Notes: generated from the letters alone by a model not told the origin. A stretch of 64,000 nucleotides of DNA from Lamellibrachia columna (GCA_963662155.1 OY759270.1:49439664-49503663), one strand, 5' to 3'; counted from the stretch's first letter, positions 1 to 11,745 are shown. Made by a program: numbers and translations.

Positions 1-550
1 GTGGGTTCCAGACCACAGGGGCATACTCCAACACTGTGCGGGCGAGGCTCTTGTAACAGTGTGACTTGACTGTGGTTCCTTTCAAGTTTCTATATATGAA
101 GGAGCTGGACTTAGGCGGTCTTGTTCGCCTTAACCTAGGTACTAGTAGTAGGTACTTGGCACTGGATACCCGCTATAGTGTTTGACCATCTAGTTGGACT
201 TGATTGGCTTCTTCTTGGCGATAGCCAACACATGGCATTTGGTCAGGTTGAATTTCATTTGTCATTTTTCTTCCAGGTCCTGTTGGAATTCCATGCAGTC
301 TGTCTGTCAAAGTTCTTATGGTGGAGTAAAGGATGGTGTCATCTGCAAACAGTCAGACTTTGTTGTTGATGTTTTCACCAAGGTCGTCTATGTGTACAAG
401 AAATAGTTTTGGTCCCAGGACAGATCCCTGAGGCACTGCTAACACTACTTTACCAACAGTGGAGTTTTTACTCCCGGCCTGTAGTTGGCAGTCTAGCTTT
501 GGTCTCCTTTCTTGAATACTGGTTGAACCAGGGCATGTTTCCATATTTGG
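1..550 (-). mobile_element. Antisense non-LTR retrotransposon (CR1/jockey-like) RT fragment
   Basis: On the minus strand this reads as the palm and thumb of a LINE reverse transcriptase. An open frame at 544-353 holds VPQGSVLGPKLFLVHIDDL. Continuing in shifted frames are FADDTILYSTI, a KWQMKFN-like stretch and a C-terminal LEYAPVVW-like motif near position 10. RT order therefore runs from about 550 down to 1, and the element continues beyond the left edge. The 5' part (endonuclease, RT fingers) is absent. At least one frame break separates the motif B region from the FADD region, so it is a dead copy. It differs from the CR1-1 family found repeatedly elsewhere in the window. Confidence 0.85.
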
Positions 551-1135
551 GGGACTTCACTTGAGTGATGAATTTGTTTCTTTTAAAACGAAAAAAAGGC
601 ATTTAATCCTAAATGTTCATTGTTTGTATATAAAGTTATATGAAATGTAGTGTGAATAATTTTATATTGAAATTACACTACCGAAATTGGGAAACTGGTT
701 GATAATTTTGTTCATGTCAAAACAATCACAGTCATAGAAATTATTATAGATCTACACATTTTCCATACCACCTTCTTGTAAGACATTGGCCATGTTGTTC
801 AAACACAAACCACATTGGAACATGATAATTTGCACATTGGTCCGAATACAAAATACTTAACTATAGTGGGCATGATATGCATTTTAATGTAAATGTAGTT
901 ATTATAATCACATTGTCGTCTGGTCACCAAATTGAAACTACATTTGTTCACTTGTCCCAGGTTCATCAATGCTAATTGACTAACTAGCTTGATCATTTTG
1001 TTTATTTCTTTGAGTGCAGAGTAGTATCAACTCAGATAAATAGTTTTGCCTTTTAAACAGTTTAAATATTGTTTTGTTATAAATTAAAGTTTAATGTTTG
1101 TCTCCATTATAAAAAAAACATATTCTGCCTCATGT
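551..1135. other. Intronic AT-rich sequence, nothing recognised
   Basis: No frame of note, no splice-flanked FN3-like coding sequence and no repeat that recurs in the window. Taken as intron of the FN3 gene or its upstream flank. Confidence 0.5.
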
Positions 1136-1139
1136 GATG

Positions 1140-1350
1140 CTTGTGGATGCACATCACTTGCCAAGGCCAAGTACTTGTGATCAGGCCTCTCAACTTCTCA
1201 AGGCTCTGTAACTGACATGTCATTATGGGTCTCAATGGTCTGTAACTGTTAGAACGGTACTTGTGATCATGAGTCTCAAGGCCACATAACTATTACAACA
1301 GTATTTGTGATCATGTGTCTCAAGACCATGTAACTGTTACAGACTTACAT
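1140..1350. repeat. Degenerate minisatellite, unit about 55-60 bp
   Basis: The phrase CTTGTGATCA, then a TCTCAA motif, then a GTAACTGTTA-like motif recurs three to four times with drift (near 1170, 1260 and 1308, plus a partial copy near 1220). Unit length is uneven, so this is an old tandem array just upstream of the first FN3 exon. Confidence 0.6.
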
Positions 1351-1482
1351 TTGTGCTGTCCTCCACACTTCATAAGTTGTTGTGTGTTGCTGCACCATTC
1401 ACTATAAATGTTATAATAAATTACTTGAACCTTCTGTTTTAGTGCATGCATGACATTAAGGCATGTTTCTGTTCCCACCTAG

Positions 1483-1738
1483 ATTCTGAGCAGTGTCATG
1501 GCAGACTTTGTAGTGACAGCAGATACCACCATCATCACTGTCGCATGGGATGCCACTACAGTGTCTGGACTGACAAATTTCTCCATCGATTTGAACGATA
1601 TAGAGAAATATTCAGGAGATAACTCTTCTGTCTCTCCCGCCACCATCACAGGACTTACGGCTGGTACATCATATCACCTGGTGATAACAACCAATGACGG
1701 AAGTACTGCGACTCCTGTGGATAAAACTCAATACACAA
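1483..1738 (+). CDS. FN3 domain exon E1 (divergent)
   Basis: Encodes one fibronectin type III-like beta sandwich of about 85 residues. The B-strand tryptophan is in TVAWDATT, and the E-F region reads ITGLTAGTSYHLVITTN, which matches the FN3 L-x-A-G-T-x-Y signature. The 3' end TACACAA|GTAAGT matches all later FN3 exons (phase 1). The 5' end is odd: the obvious acceptor CACCTAG at 1476-1482 gives a phase-0 entry and an exon of 256 nt, whereas the other ten exons enter in phase 1. E1 may therefore join a different kind of upstream exon, or may use another acceptor. It lacks the CCAAATG start of the others and is the least similar member. It could be the first FN3 repeat of the array or a decayed copy. 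Confidence 0.7.
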
Positions 1739-1815
1739 GTAAGTGTGAAGTTAGAATCCACAATCGCCCTCATAGTTCATTATAGGATTTGGAGAGAAAG
1801 GGCCATGAGTGAAAC

Positions 1816-1853
1816 ATGCGACTCCTGTTGATAAATATCTACATACAAGTAAG
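1816..1853 (+). repeat. Partial duplicate of the E1 exon 3' end plus donor
   Basis: GCGACTCCTGT(T)GATAAA followed by TACATACAAGTAAGT repeats the last coding bases and donor site of E1 (1709-1745) about 110 bp downstream. There is no open frame and no acceptor of its own. It ends exactly where the CR1-1a element begins. Confidence 0.6.
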
Positions 1854-4402
1854 TTAGAAAGGGAAGCAGATTACGATGAAGCTGTTTGGTGCAAAATAGT
1901 TTTAGGAAATTCTAAATTAACTATTGGATTAGTTTACCGAAGTCCAAACATAAACGAAGAGGACAACACAAAAATAAAAACGCTATAAAGGAAGTTAGTA
2001 AAGGGGAATGTATCATAATGAGAGATTTTAACCATGGACACATACAATGGAAATCTGTAGAGAGTACAGGGGGTGAGGACCAACAATTTCTATTTTTAAT
2101 TCAGGATAGCTTCCTTACTCAGCACGTGCTAGAACCAACCAGGGGAGAAAATGTGTTAGATATAGTTTCATCATCATAAAAAGAATTAGTGGACAATGTA
2201 AAAATACTTCAACCATTGGGTAACAGTGACCACAATCAAATACATTTTGACATCAATGTAAAATCAGAAAGTAAAAATAAGAAAACGTAAAAGAGAAACT
2301 TCCACAAAGGTAACTACAAAGATATGAGAAAATACTTAGCAAAGCTAGATTGGAATAACATGCTGATGAATAAGACTGCAATTGAATGTTGGAATATTCT
2401 AAAATATGAAATTGAGAGTATCATCGATAAATTTGTTCCCTTCCAAAAACAAGGAAAACGGTGTAGAAAGAAACACTTGTCAAAAGAGGCTATTAGAAAA
2501 ATAGTGTTAAAACAAACTATGTGGAGGGTTTATAGGCGTACCAGAAAGGAAGAAGACTACGCAAATTACAAAGAGGCACTTAATGCAGCTACAACTGAAA
2601 TCAGACAATCTAAAAGAAGCTATGAGCAAAAACTAGCATCTAACATAAAAAATTACAGCAAGAGTTTTTAATGCATATGTCAGGAGTAAACAAAACGTAC
2701 AAGACAAGGTTGGACCTCTAGAAGACAGTGCTGGAAATATAATATCACAGGTTTTTAATGGCGGAAAACCTAAATGGTTACTTCAGTTCAGTGTTTACCA
2801 AAGAAGATATTAGTTCATTACCAGTTGCAGTAGCTAAGAAAATAAAGGCAATGAAGGATAATAAATCACTGGGAGTGGATGGGATTCCTCCAAAATTACT
2901 AATGGAAACAGTAGAACAAATCAGTATACCACTTGCAAGAGTATTCAACTTGTCATTAAAAGAGGGAGTTGTACCGTTTGAATGGAAAGAAGCAAACATC
3001 ATACCATTATTTAAAAATGGTTCAAGAAATAAGTCAGATAATTACAGACCAGTGAGTTTAACATCAGTGATTTGTAAATTATTAGAAAGGTTAATTAAAG
3101 ACCATATGGTGGACTTCCTCAGTAAGCATAAATTATTAAATTCATCTCAACATGGATTACTTAAAGCGAGGTCGTGCTTAACAAATATGTTATGTTTTTT
3201 GGAAGAAATCATTAAGTGGATGAACATGGGATCGCCAGTAGATATTATCTACTTAGATTTTCAGAAAGCTTTTGACAAAGTGCCACATCAAAGATTACTA
3301 CTTAAATTAAAAGCCCATGGTATCGGGGGATAGCATAACTGACTGGATAGAACAATGGCTGACTGACAGAAGACAACGAGTTGTAGTAGATGGAGAAGTT
3401 TCAAATTGGAAATCGGTTTTGAGTGGGGTACCTCAAGGATCAGTATTAGGACCTATATTATTCTTAATATATATCAGTGACTTGGACGACAGTATAACAA
3501 GTAATGTACTGAAATTTGCGGATGACACAAAACTGTTTAGAAAGGTTAATACTGATGGTGATAAACAACATTTACAAAACGATCTAGACAGATTAGTGAA
3601 ATGGCAGATGTTGTTAAATTTTGGGAAATGTAAATGCCTACATACAGGACATGGGAACTTTGATATAAACTATAAAATGGGAGATACTGTTCTGGGTACT
3701 ACTGTAAAAGAAAAGGACTTAGGAGTTACAATAAGCGCTGATATAAAAGTTTCAGAGCAGTGTGGTATTGCAGCTTCAAAGGGTAATCAAATTCTTGGAT
3801 TGATTAGAAGAAACATAACATACAAGGGAAAAAAGTTAATTATACCTCTGTATAAAGCAATAGTTAGACCTCATTTAGAATACTGTATACAAGCATGGAG
3901 ACCATATCATAAGAAGGATATAGGTACGCTTGAACGCATACAAAGGAGAGCAACTAAAATGATTCCAGAACTGAGAGACCTTTGTTATGAAAAACGCCTG
4001 AAAGAATGTGGTTTAACAACTCTAGAGACAAGGAGGTTAAGAGGAGATCAGATTGAAGTTTTTAAGATATTGAATGGGTATGAAAATATTGATAGAAATA
4101 TGTTTTTCTCACTCAAGAAGGATAGCAGAACCAGAGGACATGAGGTAAAATTAGTAAAGGATCAATGTAGATTGGACATCAGGAAGCACTCGTTCTCACA
4201 GAGGACAATAAATGAATGGAACAAATTGTCTACAGATTGTGTAACTGCTAGCAGCGTGAATATGTTTAAAAACAAGGTTGACACATATCTCAGGAGAGCA
4301 GGTTATAAGTAGATGAACATTGTTGGACTCTCGATAAGCTAATGGCTTCCTTGTCCACTTGCCATCTGGGCCTTTGGCTTGATGGCAAATCTTGTTAAAT
4401 CT
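1853..4402 (+). mobile_element. CR1-type LINE, subfamily 1a, copy 1 (5'-truncated, inactive)
   Basis: Begins inside the apurinic endonuclease domain (LVYRSPNINEEDN, then IIMRDFNHGHIQW near 2017) and runs through the SDH motif, linker, RT and 3' UTR. RT blocks in order: VDGIPPKLL, NYRPVSLTS, YLDFQKAFDKVPHQ, VPQGSVLGP, FADDTKLF and the C-terminal RRATKMIPELRDL region. It ends in a 3' UTR with GTTGGACTCTCGATAAG and a TTGTTAAATCTTG tail, consistent with CR1 clade elements that end in short direct repeats rather than poly(A). Inactivating changes: GDFN has become RDFN in the endonuclease, stops follow VSSS and KKT, a frame break lies near 2670, an extra G at about 3328 splits the RT, and a few codons are lost after RLVKW. 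Confidence 0.93.
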
Positions 4403-4774
4403 TGTGTGTTGGGGAGATAGAGTGGTGGAGTACATTGTTGAAGTGCTCAAATGTGACGTGTACTGATGAATGTATATATTTATATGCATTTACTAAAAAA
4501 TATATGATGCATATTGATGAAATAGATATTAGCCCAACAAGTGAATGCACAGGCATTCAGCTTTGTTATCTAAGAAAACATATAAATCTACCTTTGGTTT
4601 ATTATAAATTCAGACTTAGGCATTTTGTTTCTGATTGAAACATTTCAAGAAGACACCAAAGCCTGCATGTATCGATTGGCGTATTTTATCCAGTAAAGTG
4701 TTCATTAAAAAATTTTCTTTTATAATTTCAAAAGAAATGTGTTGTATCCCCTTCGGGTGTCATAGGGAATAGTT
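4403..4774. other. Intronic sequence, nothing recognised
   Basis: Sequence between the CR1 copy and the antisense LINE tail. An open frame of 78 codons here shows no family resemblance. Confidence 0.4.
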
Positions 4775-5165
4775 AGGAGGATCTTGTTCTTCCTCGTTGC
4801 TCTCTTTTAAAAGGGTGAGGCTAGTACATGCATTGATACACCGCCCCAATACTTATCCCTTTGTCCCTTTCTTTACACAGTCTTCCCATCTTAGTTTTGG
4901 TCTTCCCCATTAATATGACCAGGTTGTTTTATCACTGCTTTCTTTGGTGTTAGCCCTCCTCCATCTACACCATGTGGCCTGCCCACACCATCCAGCATAC
5001 TATTCTTCCTGTTAGGCTGAACTGCATCTCAATCTCTTCCCTTAGGTCATTCATCCTCCTTCTGTCCACCCTCTTTCCTGCTGTAATTCTTTGGACCCCG
5101 TTGTTCTTGCAAACTTGAAGCTCCTGCTGTCAGTGCCACCATCTCAAGGTCACACAGGCATGATG
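4775..5165 (-). mobile_element. Antisense LINE 3' end (C-terminal domain remnant)
   Basis: Reading the minus strand in shifted frames gives a run like LTGRI..WAGHMV.MEEG..PKK followed by a GRLCKERD-like stretch. This is the C-terminal segment typical of RTE-like or related LINEs, with a WxGHxxRM motif and a following basic DW/DC region. Only this end is present and it carries several stops. Confidence 0.65.
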
Positions 5166-6560
5166 GTGTCATGTGGTATTTGCACCCAGGGGTAAAGTGG
5201 CCTGGGGGTCAAAATTCTATATAGTATATAGGGCTGGGGTGAATTCAGAAATGAATTTGAATTGAAAGATTTTGAGTATCTCATTTTCTTGTGCAGGGGT
5301 GATCTGGTTTTATTTCCAGTGTGGTCCTCAATCCAACCCTAGAACTGCATATGAACTCAATGTTTTTATAGAACCATTTGAAGATTTGAGGTGAGAACAT
5401 TAATTTTGTACAAAGGATCTGCTTGGCAATGTTACCATGTGGCAACTAACGATTTGAAAAAACAACTCGAAAGTTCTGCTCAAATCAGACTATGGTGGGG
5501 TGTGATGAGCTTACTTTGAATTCAATACATGTTGCAGCTCCTGCTCTAGGATAACATTTGTGTGTGCTAGGAATGTGTGAAGCCATAGCCACCCCAATGG
5601 GGCATCCCAACAATTAGGTAATTGTTTCATTGAGCAGGTATTTCGGAAACCATAAAATGATCAGCCTACTGGTCTTTTCATGTTGTTTGAATAACGGCTC
5701 AGCCATTGTTTGTACATTGTTTACAATTACTAGCAGTTGGAATAACATGCAACCAAACCTGATATTTTGTAAGTTTGCAGCAATAGATGTAATAGAAAAG
5801 TAAAAGACTACTATATATTACTTTATTTACTATTACTTTAGAAAAAAGTTCCTCTATTACTATTACAGAAAAAAATGTCTATTACAATTATATATTACTA
5901 TTATCGCATGTGTTTGAAAAACTCTCATAGAATTAATTCGGAATTGGAATTGAAAGATTTCAGCTGGAATTGGAAATGAATTGAATTGGAACTGATTAAA
6001 TTGTGACTTAAATGGATTGCTCCTTGTTAGGATCATGCGTTTTCTAAACAATGTGTTTGCAGTACTTTAAAAGTCACATAATTTTGAACCTGTTTTAGGA
6101 GTATTACTTGTATACACAACTGTTCATTAGCACAGCCGAGTGTCTGTAGTAGTATATCTTTGCCATGACAATGGCATGTAACTGTGCATTCATTTCAAAG
6201 TGCAGCATTGTGTCTGAATTAGTAGGATATTAATTAAATAAATCCTAAATCATGATAATACATGTTTCTTTTTGTTATATTGGTATGTTGTATGACATAA
6301 CCTAGTTGAATAAGCTATGCCATAGATTTTGAACTCAAATTATTAGCGGGTAAGAAGATTTCACAGAAAAGTATAGCGGCCCAAGCTTCAACGCTAACAA
6401 TATGGCGTTCCTTTGATTTACAGATGATCGCCAATGAATTCTATATGTAGTTAGATGTTTATACAATGATGCCAAATTAGCCAGTACAGGAAGACCACGC
6501 AGTATGATTTATGAAATGATGTGTTCGGAATGAGCTGTATGACTCACACATATATTGAAC
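5166..6560. other. Intronic stretch with GAATTG-rich tract
   Basis: No coding evidence. At 5925-6000 a degenerate GAATTG/GGAATTG repeat is present, and a related stretch lies at 5237-5275. At 6437-6480 a short piece (CAATGATGCCAAATTA) recurs at about 42820, marking a dispersed repeat. Confidence 0.45.
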
Positions 6561-7597
6561 AGCCTCTTGGTCCATCTAACTCCAATATCCCCACTGCAAT
6601 TAGCCATTTACCTTCTCCATATGCACTTTGTTAATATTGGGTGCTGTCTCCTCCTTCGCTCCTTCAGTCTGGTCTCCATCTCTTATTAGCAATGCCCACT
6701 ACCTCCACTTACCCTCCATGGTTCAGTCAATCTACACTACCTTAATTCCTTCCCATTCCCAGACTGCCTAGCCAGGCTTCACGTCTGGATCGCTACCATC
6801 CCTTGGACTTCATTGTCTTCTTGTGGCAACCAAGGAATGCGGCGCGTCAGTTGCCCTGAACTCAGTATCATTATCTTGTAACAATACATATACCATAATA
6901 AATAGGGACTTCATAGCCACTCACCAGTGCAGCCCTGACTGACCTGTTAGAGCAGCTTCCAAGCAATGTACCCTTCTAGATCACTTGCTTACCAAGGTTA
7001 ACTAGCATGATATACAGAGTACGGTTTGCTAGGAGCTGGAAGAATGTAGCTGCACCTGTGGGGCTCCAGCCTGCTCCCTGGTCCCAAGCACATTTACCTG
7101 TGACCGCAAGGTGCCCACTATCCGGTTAAGAAGATAAATATGAAAAAGGTCCATCTCCTAATATCATGTTTGTTACACCCTAATCATGAAAGAAAGTAAG
7201 CTTGATTATTGTTTATAAGTTTTTACAATAACATTTTATAAAGCGAATACCGCTGATTTTTAAGACTATATTTTTAACCTTGACATTGTTGGAAAATAAT
7301 GATACTGCGGCCGATGTTTGGAACACCAATCTCTATTTATTGTAATCGTGTACGTCGTTGGTTGGGAATTACGTTTCTATGGGCTTTCCCCGTGTCTTCA
7401 ATCCCTTGATCTGGATTATCCAGGCTCCATGCTGTGGCACCACCGTTTGTCGTACACATCTCTTCTCGGCGAATTCACGTAGGCAAGTAAGAGTCAGATA
7501 AGCAAGACTACGGATGTTGTGGAGCGAGTTCAAAATGACACCTGCCAAGCAAGAGCAAGTGAAAAGATGTGATATGTCAACGTCAAAGTTCACTACA
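6561..7597. other. Intronic sequence, nothing recognised
   Basis: A C/T-biased patch at 6560-6830 and mixed sequence after it. An antisense frame of 86 codons at 7629-7369 has no recognisable motif, and I do not call it a gene. Confidence 0.4.
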
Positions 7598-7740
7598 CTA
7601 ATTAAGTTTGTAAAAATTATGTGTTTCAAAGAAATGCTATAAAATTAGTTAAATGAGCCTTATAATGGTGGAAGCTTCAAAAATAAGTTTCACGCCAAAA
7701 TAATTGCAGATGTTGTTTTAATATAAATATAACAACTAGC
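7598..7740 (+). repeat. Direct repeat, copy 1 of the pre-E2 intron segment
   Basis: AATTAAGTTTGTAAAAATTATG through GCAGATGTTGTTTTAATATAA aligns base for base, with scattered differences, to 9853-9996 just upstream of FN3 exon E2. No FN3 exon follows this copy. Confidence 0.75.
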
Positions 7741-8070
7741 ATCACTGTTGTATCAACTTCCTGGCCCGTAATCGTAGATGGATGCAGCCATGTCATATGC
7801 TGTGCTCACTGGTATTTTCGAACAAACAAACACGAGTATGTCTGTTTAGTACAGTCCGCAGCCAAATCAAGATAGCAGCATACATTGTCATTGATGGATG
7901 GTTTAAATTGGCCACATTAATGCTGGATTTATCATCGTCTAGTTACGTGAAACAAGGAGTCTTGGATTCCCAGGAAAATCAAAGCCTGAACTTTCTATTG
8001 TCTACATCAAAAGACCACAAGAAGCTGTGTGGTTAATTTGGCATTACCACACCTGCATTATCGCTTTAGT

Positions 8071-8123
8071 CTGAAGCGTTTTGAACAGTCCCATGGACTG
8101 GATAATGCGCTATATGAGAACAT
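8071..8123 (+). repeat. SINE 3' tail fragment
   Basis: GAAGCGTTTTGAACAG, then CCATGGACTGGATAATGCGC and TATATGAGAAC, match in order the minus-strand 3' part of the SINE at 38745-39076. Only the tail is present, which is the usual outcome of 5' truncation. Confidence 0.65.
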
Positions 8124-8228
8124 ATCTTTTTTCATCAATGTCATAACAATCTGAAATTTGTAAATGTAAAACTAATTGAAGGTAATGTTTCTTCCGAGCT
8201 GGTTAAGATATATTGTAGTTAATGATAT

Positions 8229-8366
8229 AGGAAAACAATAACAGTTTTGTAACCTGACCACTACATTAATCTCTGTCTTTTTGGTACAGTATGTGTGTTC
8301 ACTGTCCTGCCTACACCAGTGCACCAAGTGCCACCAACAGTGGGGAAAGGACAAGGCAGTCAATGT
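8229..8366 (+). repeat. Dispersed direct repeat, copy 1 (partner at 24.4 kb)
   Basis: GGAAAAC.A.AACAGTTTTGTAAC through CAACAGTGGGG.AAGGACAA recurs at 24428-24561 in the same orientation with small indels. This copy carries a CTTTTTGGTACAG stretch that resembles a splice acceptor, followed by an open frame to 8465 with a C-x3-C-x3-C-x2-C spacing (CSLSCLHQCTKC). The frame is not kept in the second copy, so a repeat is more likely than an exon. Confidence 0.7.
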
Positions 8367-8687
8367 GTCACTGAAGACAGTACAATATTCTTCACCAAAG
8401 CTGGGGAATAATCACTATGACTTGGTATCAGGCAGCTTCATTCTAAATAGGCCATTCCTCATCTAAGACAGGACATTGTTTAGTACACAGACATGAGAAC
8501 TGGTATGTTGGTATTAGTTTTGTTGACCCTTTTACCTTTTACAAAATATTGTTTTTACTAGGATTTCTTCACAATAATATCTGCATGTCTGCAGTGTGTT
8601 GGTGGCAATCATTTTCGTTACACGCTGATAAATTACCCCTAGCCTAGCGCATGCATTCAGACCACCCAAAAATGTCTGTGTTATGTT

Positions 8688-8900
8688 TATATCTCCCTGG
8701 TGTCTTTCGATACTCTAGATCATGAAATCCTATTAAATAAATTAAAGCGTTATGGCAGAGAAGGAGTACCCTTGTAACTATGCAAACATTACTTCACAAA
8801 TAGAACACAATATGTAGAAATTGATTATGTAAAATTAGACATATTGCTGGCAGGCCTCAGTACTCCCTTATGGGGTCACTTCCAAAATATCTCTAATGAT
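8688..8900 (+). mobile_element. LINE reverse transcriptase fragment
   Basis: Plus strand reads SFDTLDHEILLNKLKRYG..GV and then YFTNRTQYVEIDYVK, which is RT block A (F-D-T-L-DHxxLLxKL) and the following LTNRTQ motif. The GVPQGS region behind it is broken (LLAGLSTPLWGHF). Both ends are truncated. It differs from the CR1-1 family by the DHEILL motif. Confidence 0.75.
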
Positions 8901-9852
8901 TGCTAGTTATTCTGGTATTGTTGCTAACAATAACATATGGTAAAAGTGTTCAGATGTTTTCAGTTTTCACTTTCAGTGTCCAATGCTGCAAACTGCATGC
9001 AGGCAGACAATTTTGCAATGTTTTATGAGTATTTCTCAGGAATGTTCAGATGATATCATAATAGGTGAAAGTTGCCACAACATTTTTTTTAAAGAAAACA
9101 TGAAATACATGTGTCTGCTCAATAGTTTGAAATGTACTTAAGTCCAGCACAACAAGTGCATTTCAAAAGTTCTAAAGTACAAGTACCAGTGCTTTTGGTG
9201 GACTTAAATCATTTATATTAGGGAGTAGCGACTGGTTTGTAAAATTATGTATGGATAATATGATGCTTAAACATGCTTAAATTTTTATTTCTATAATATA
9301 TAATAAATGTTTATAGAAATGCACTTATGTATGAAGCCCACCATAAAGGCTTAAATACCCACATTGTCCTGTCACTGAAATAAAAACAATGATTACTTGA
9401 AATCATATTATATTACATCTTGTAGTATATTTCCATTCCCACAACAAAGAAAAATTAATCAAGTAATTAATAATTCCAAATAATACTCTGTTCTGTTGGC
9501 CTGCATATTTTCCCCGCAATTATCGGCAAGCTTCGACATGACGTCACTGGTGACTTGGAAGCGCAAAGAGATTGCGAAATTCAATTTATTCACCTATATT
9601 TAGAGCGATAGTAGTTGTTTCGTAGCAAGCATCAGAATGATATAGTGTGTGGTATCCGGTTGTAATGCAAACTGTAATAAGAATAAAGGATAGATGTAGA
9701 TGTAGTTCGATTAAGGTCCCTATGCAGCCAATTTTGCTAAAGAAATGGCTCACGAAAATGAAGCCTGCAAACTTCAAGTCAACCATGTATTTTCTTGTTT
9801 TGGTTATGAGAATTTGTTCCAGTAGTTTTAGTCAAAACACAAATAACAACAG
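8901..9852. other. Intronic sequence, nothing recognised
   Basis: AT-rich with no reliable frame. The short frames at 9586-9859 on both strands overlap each other and carry no motif. Confidence 0.4.
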
Positions 9853-9996
9853 TAATTAAGTTTGTTAAAATTATGTGTTTCAAAGAAACCTTTTAAAATT
9901 AGTTAAATGACTCTTATAATTGTTGCAGCTTCAAGAATGAATTTATCACCGAAATTGTTGCAGATGTTGTTTTGATGTAATTGTAGTAACGTGTGT
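9853..9996 (+). repeat. Direct repeat, copy 2, in the intron before E2
   Basis: Second copy of the 7598-7740 segment, 127 bp upstream of FN3 exon E2. It suggests that the E2 upstream intron was once duplicated. Confidence 0.75.
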
Positions 9997-10122
9997 AGCA
10001 GAATACATCTAACAAATGAACTGCTCCCAGCCATTTTTGTTTGTTGAATAAACATTTGTTATAATGTTTAGCCAGAGTTGCATAGAAATATTTTTCAACG
10101 TTTCTGTGATATCTTTGTACAG

Positions 10123-10398
10123 AGCCAAATGCAGCTAGCAACGTTGAAGCGACACCAACTGTGGACTCACTCGCAGCTACCTGGGATGCCCCCACTACTG
10201 GTGGTGTGACAACATATACAGTTACATTGAAGGAAGGTTCAACAGTGAAGGAAACAGCTCCTGTTGTTAGTGGAACAACGAAAACTTTCAATGGTTTAAC
10301 AGCTGGCAATGAGTACACTGTTGTTGTGGTGTCTGTGATTGGAGACCTGAATAGTGGAGGTCAGAGCAGCGACCCTGTGGAGGGCAAGTTCTACACAA
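10123..10398 (+). CDS. FN3 domain exon E2 (type A)
   Basis: A 276-nt exon (92 codons, phase 1 in and out) between GTACAG and GTAAGT. It encodes a full FN3 sandwich: the B-strand Trp is in AATWDAPTTGG, C strand TTYTVTLKEGS, E-F turn FNGLTAGNEYTVVVVSVIG, an FG loop with DLNSGGQSSD, and the closing GKFYT. It shares with E3 the variants LAATW, GGVTTY and KETAPVVSGTTKTF, so E2 and E3 are sisters. The antisense 134-codon frame over this exon is a shadow. The domain would sit in a multi-FN3 chain, probably extracellular. The family is certain and the host protein is unknown. Confidence 0.92.
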
Positions 10399-10814
10399 GT
10401 AAGTCTGAATGGGCTTTAACATATGAGTAGAACATACATATCTGAACTGATGTTGTTATTCATAATCAAATCTTATTATCCTATTCCACTTCCATCTACC
10501 ATATTGGCGTGTAAGTTTATCTCACGTGACTAGTCCTACAACTACCTCCCTGTACCCACAGCTACACATTTGATTGAACTTGATTCTAAGGCATCTAATG
10601 CCTTAACAACATCCTAATTACATCTGAGGCAGACAAATGCCTAGACAATCTCATAGTCGAGTCTCTGCATTCTTACAAACCATTCATTAGGCCTACCCTT
10701 TGTGTGGCAGCATGTCCCCATTACCGCCCGATTTTACATGGGAGATGGAGATGATTTCCCAGTTTTCATGAATGGAGGGTTGTCTCCGTTTGACATTGCA
10801 CTTCGGCAGTTGTG
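10399..10814. other. Intron after E2, nothing recognised
   Basis: Intron sequence with no repeat match in the window and no coding signal. Confidence 0.4.
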
Positions 10815-11050
10815 CTGTCTGCCGTCGAAGAGCATCTCGTCTGCAGCCGAAGAATGTACCATCTGCTGTCAAAGAGCAGACCGTCCGCTGCCAAAGAGCA
10901 TACCATCTGCCTCGCTTCGTGCGCTGTCTGCTGTCAAAGAGTGTATGCCATCTGCCATTGAACAGCGGGCCATCCGTTGCCAAAGAGCGTACTGTCCACC
11001 TCGCCTCATGTACCATCCGTCATTGAAGAGCATACGGTCTGCCTCATGAA
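10815..11050. repeat. GC-rich degenerate minisatellite (about 30-36 bp units)
   Basis: The core (C)CAAAGAGC(A/G)TACC(A/G)TCTGCC and relatives (GTCAAAGAGCAGACC, GAAGAGCATACGGTC) recur seven or more times. The GC-rich block stands out from AT-rich surroundings. The overlapping open frames on both strands here come from the repeat, because its unit lacks stop codons, and are not genes. Confidence 0.75.
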
Positions 11051-11586
11051 ATGGACAGACGTCCATCTACCCCTTTCAGTCTGCGTTGTGCCTCTCGGTT
11101 GTGTGCTCAATCAATACTTCTCTTACGTTTCCCCTTCTCCTTCACAACTTTAGTGGAGAATATACAATTCTGCCGACATACAAAGTTTTAGTTTCCTCGT
11201 GGCTGATTCACCTTTTCATACTCCTTGTTTCAGAGATAACTCATGACACTAGTTCACCAATCACTGTCTCCTGGTCTCGTCCACTAAGAAACCACACCTT
11301 AAATATTAGTGTAAATAACCTAAAACACCCCTAAATCAGGTATTACTCCAGTCCATGCCTACTTAATATGCATTATTCTCTAAGATAAACAAACATCATA
11401 GATTCAGACAAGGACATGCTTGAGCAAACAAATTACATAATATGTTGATGCATTTCTTCATACTTGAAGGGTTTAACTAATAAATAAACAGGAAAAAGTA
11501 TTCTGATAAAAAAAATAGCAGAAATGCTACAGTAGCATCAAGTCAGACCATTTGATTAATACAAGGCATTGATTTTCATGGGAAAT
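11051..11586. other. Intronic sequence, nothing recognised
   Basis: No gene, repeat or transposon signature seen. Confidence 0.4.
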
Positions 11587-11745
11587 TGGTGGTAGTCCAG
11601 TAGACTCGTTGGACTACGACTCTGCTCATATTTGGGAGTCCGCAAATTTGGGAGTCCATTCTTTGTTAACAACCTAGTCCGCTTGATGGAGGTTGCTATC
11701 ATGGGCAGTGGCAACTGACACAGGCTCATTAGTCACAATTAGGGT
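11587..11745 (+). repeat. Probable tRNA-derived SINE fragment
   Basis: GTGGTAGTCCAGTAGAC resembles a degenerate A box, followed by TTGGACTACGACTCTGCTC, TTTGGGAGTCC (repeated once) and a GGCAGTGGCAACTGACAC-like body. The A-box/anticodon-arm order fits a tRNA-headed SINE, but no clean B box is visible. Confidence 0.4.

Noticed and set aside
9914..10318. 134-codon antisense open frame
   Set aside because: It overlaps FN3 exon E2 on the other strand. The FN3 motif, splice sites and paralogues all support the plus strand, and similar shadows lie under E7, E8 and E9.
10693..11066. Four overlapping frames on both strands
   Set aside because: They follow a GC-rich minisatellite lacking stop codons in its unit. 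No protein motif is present.
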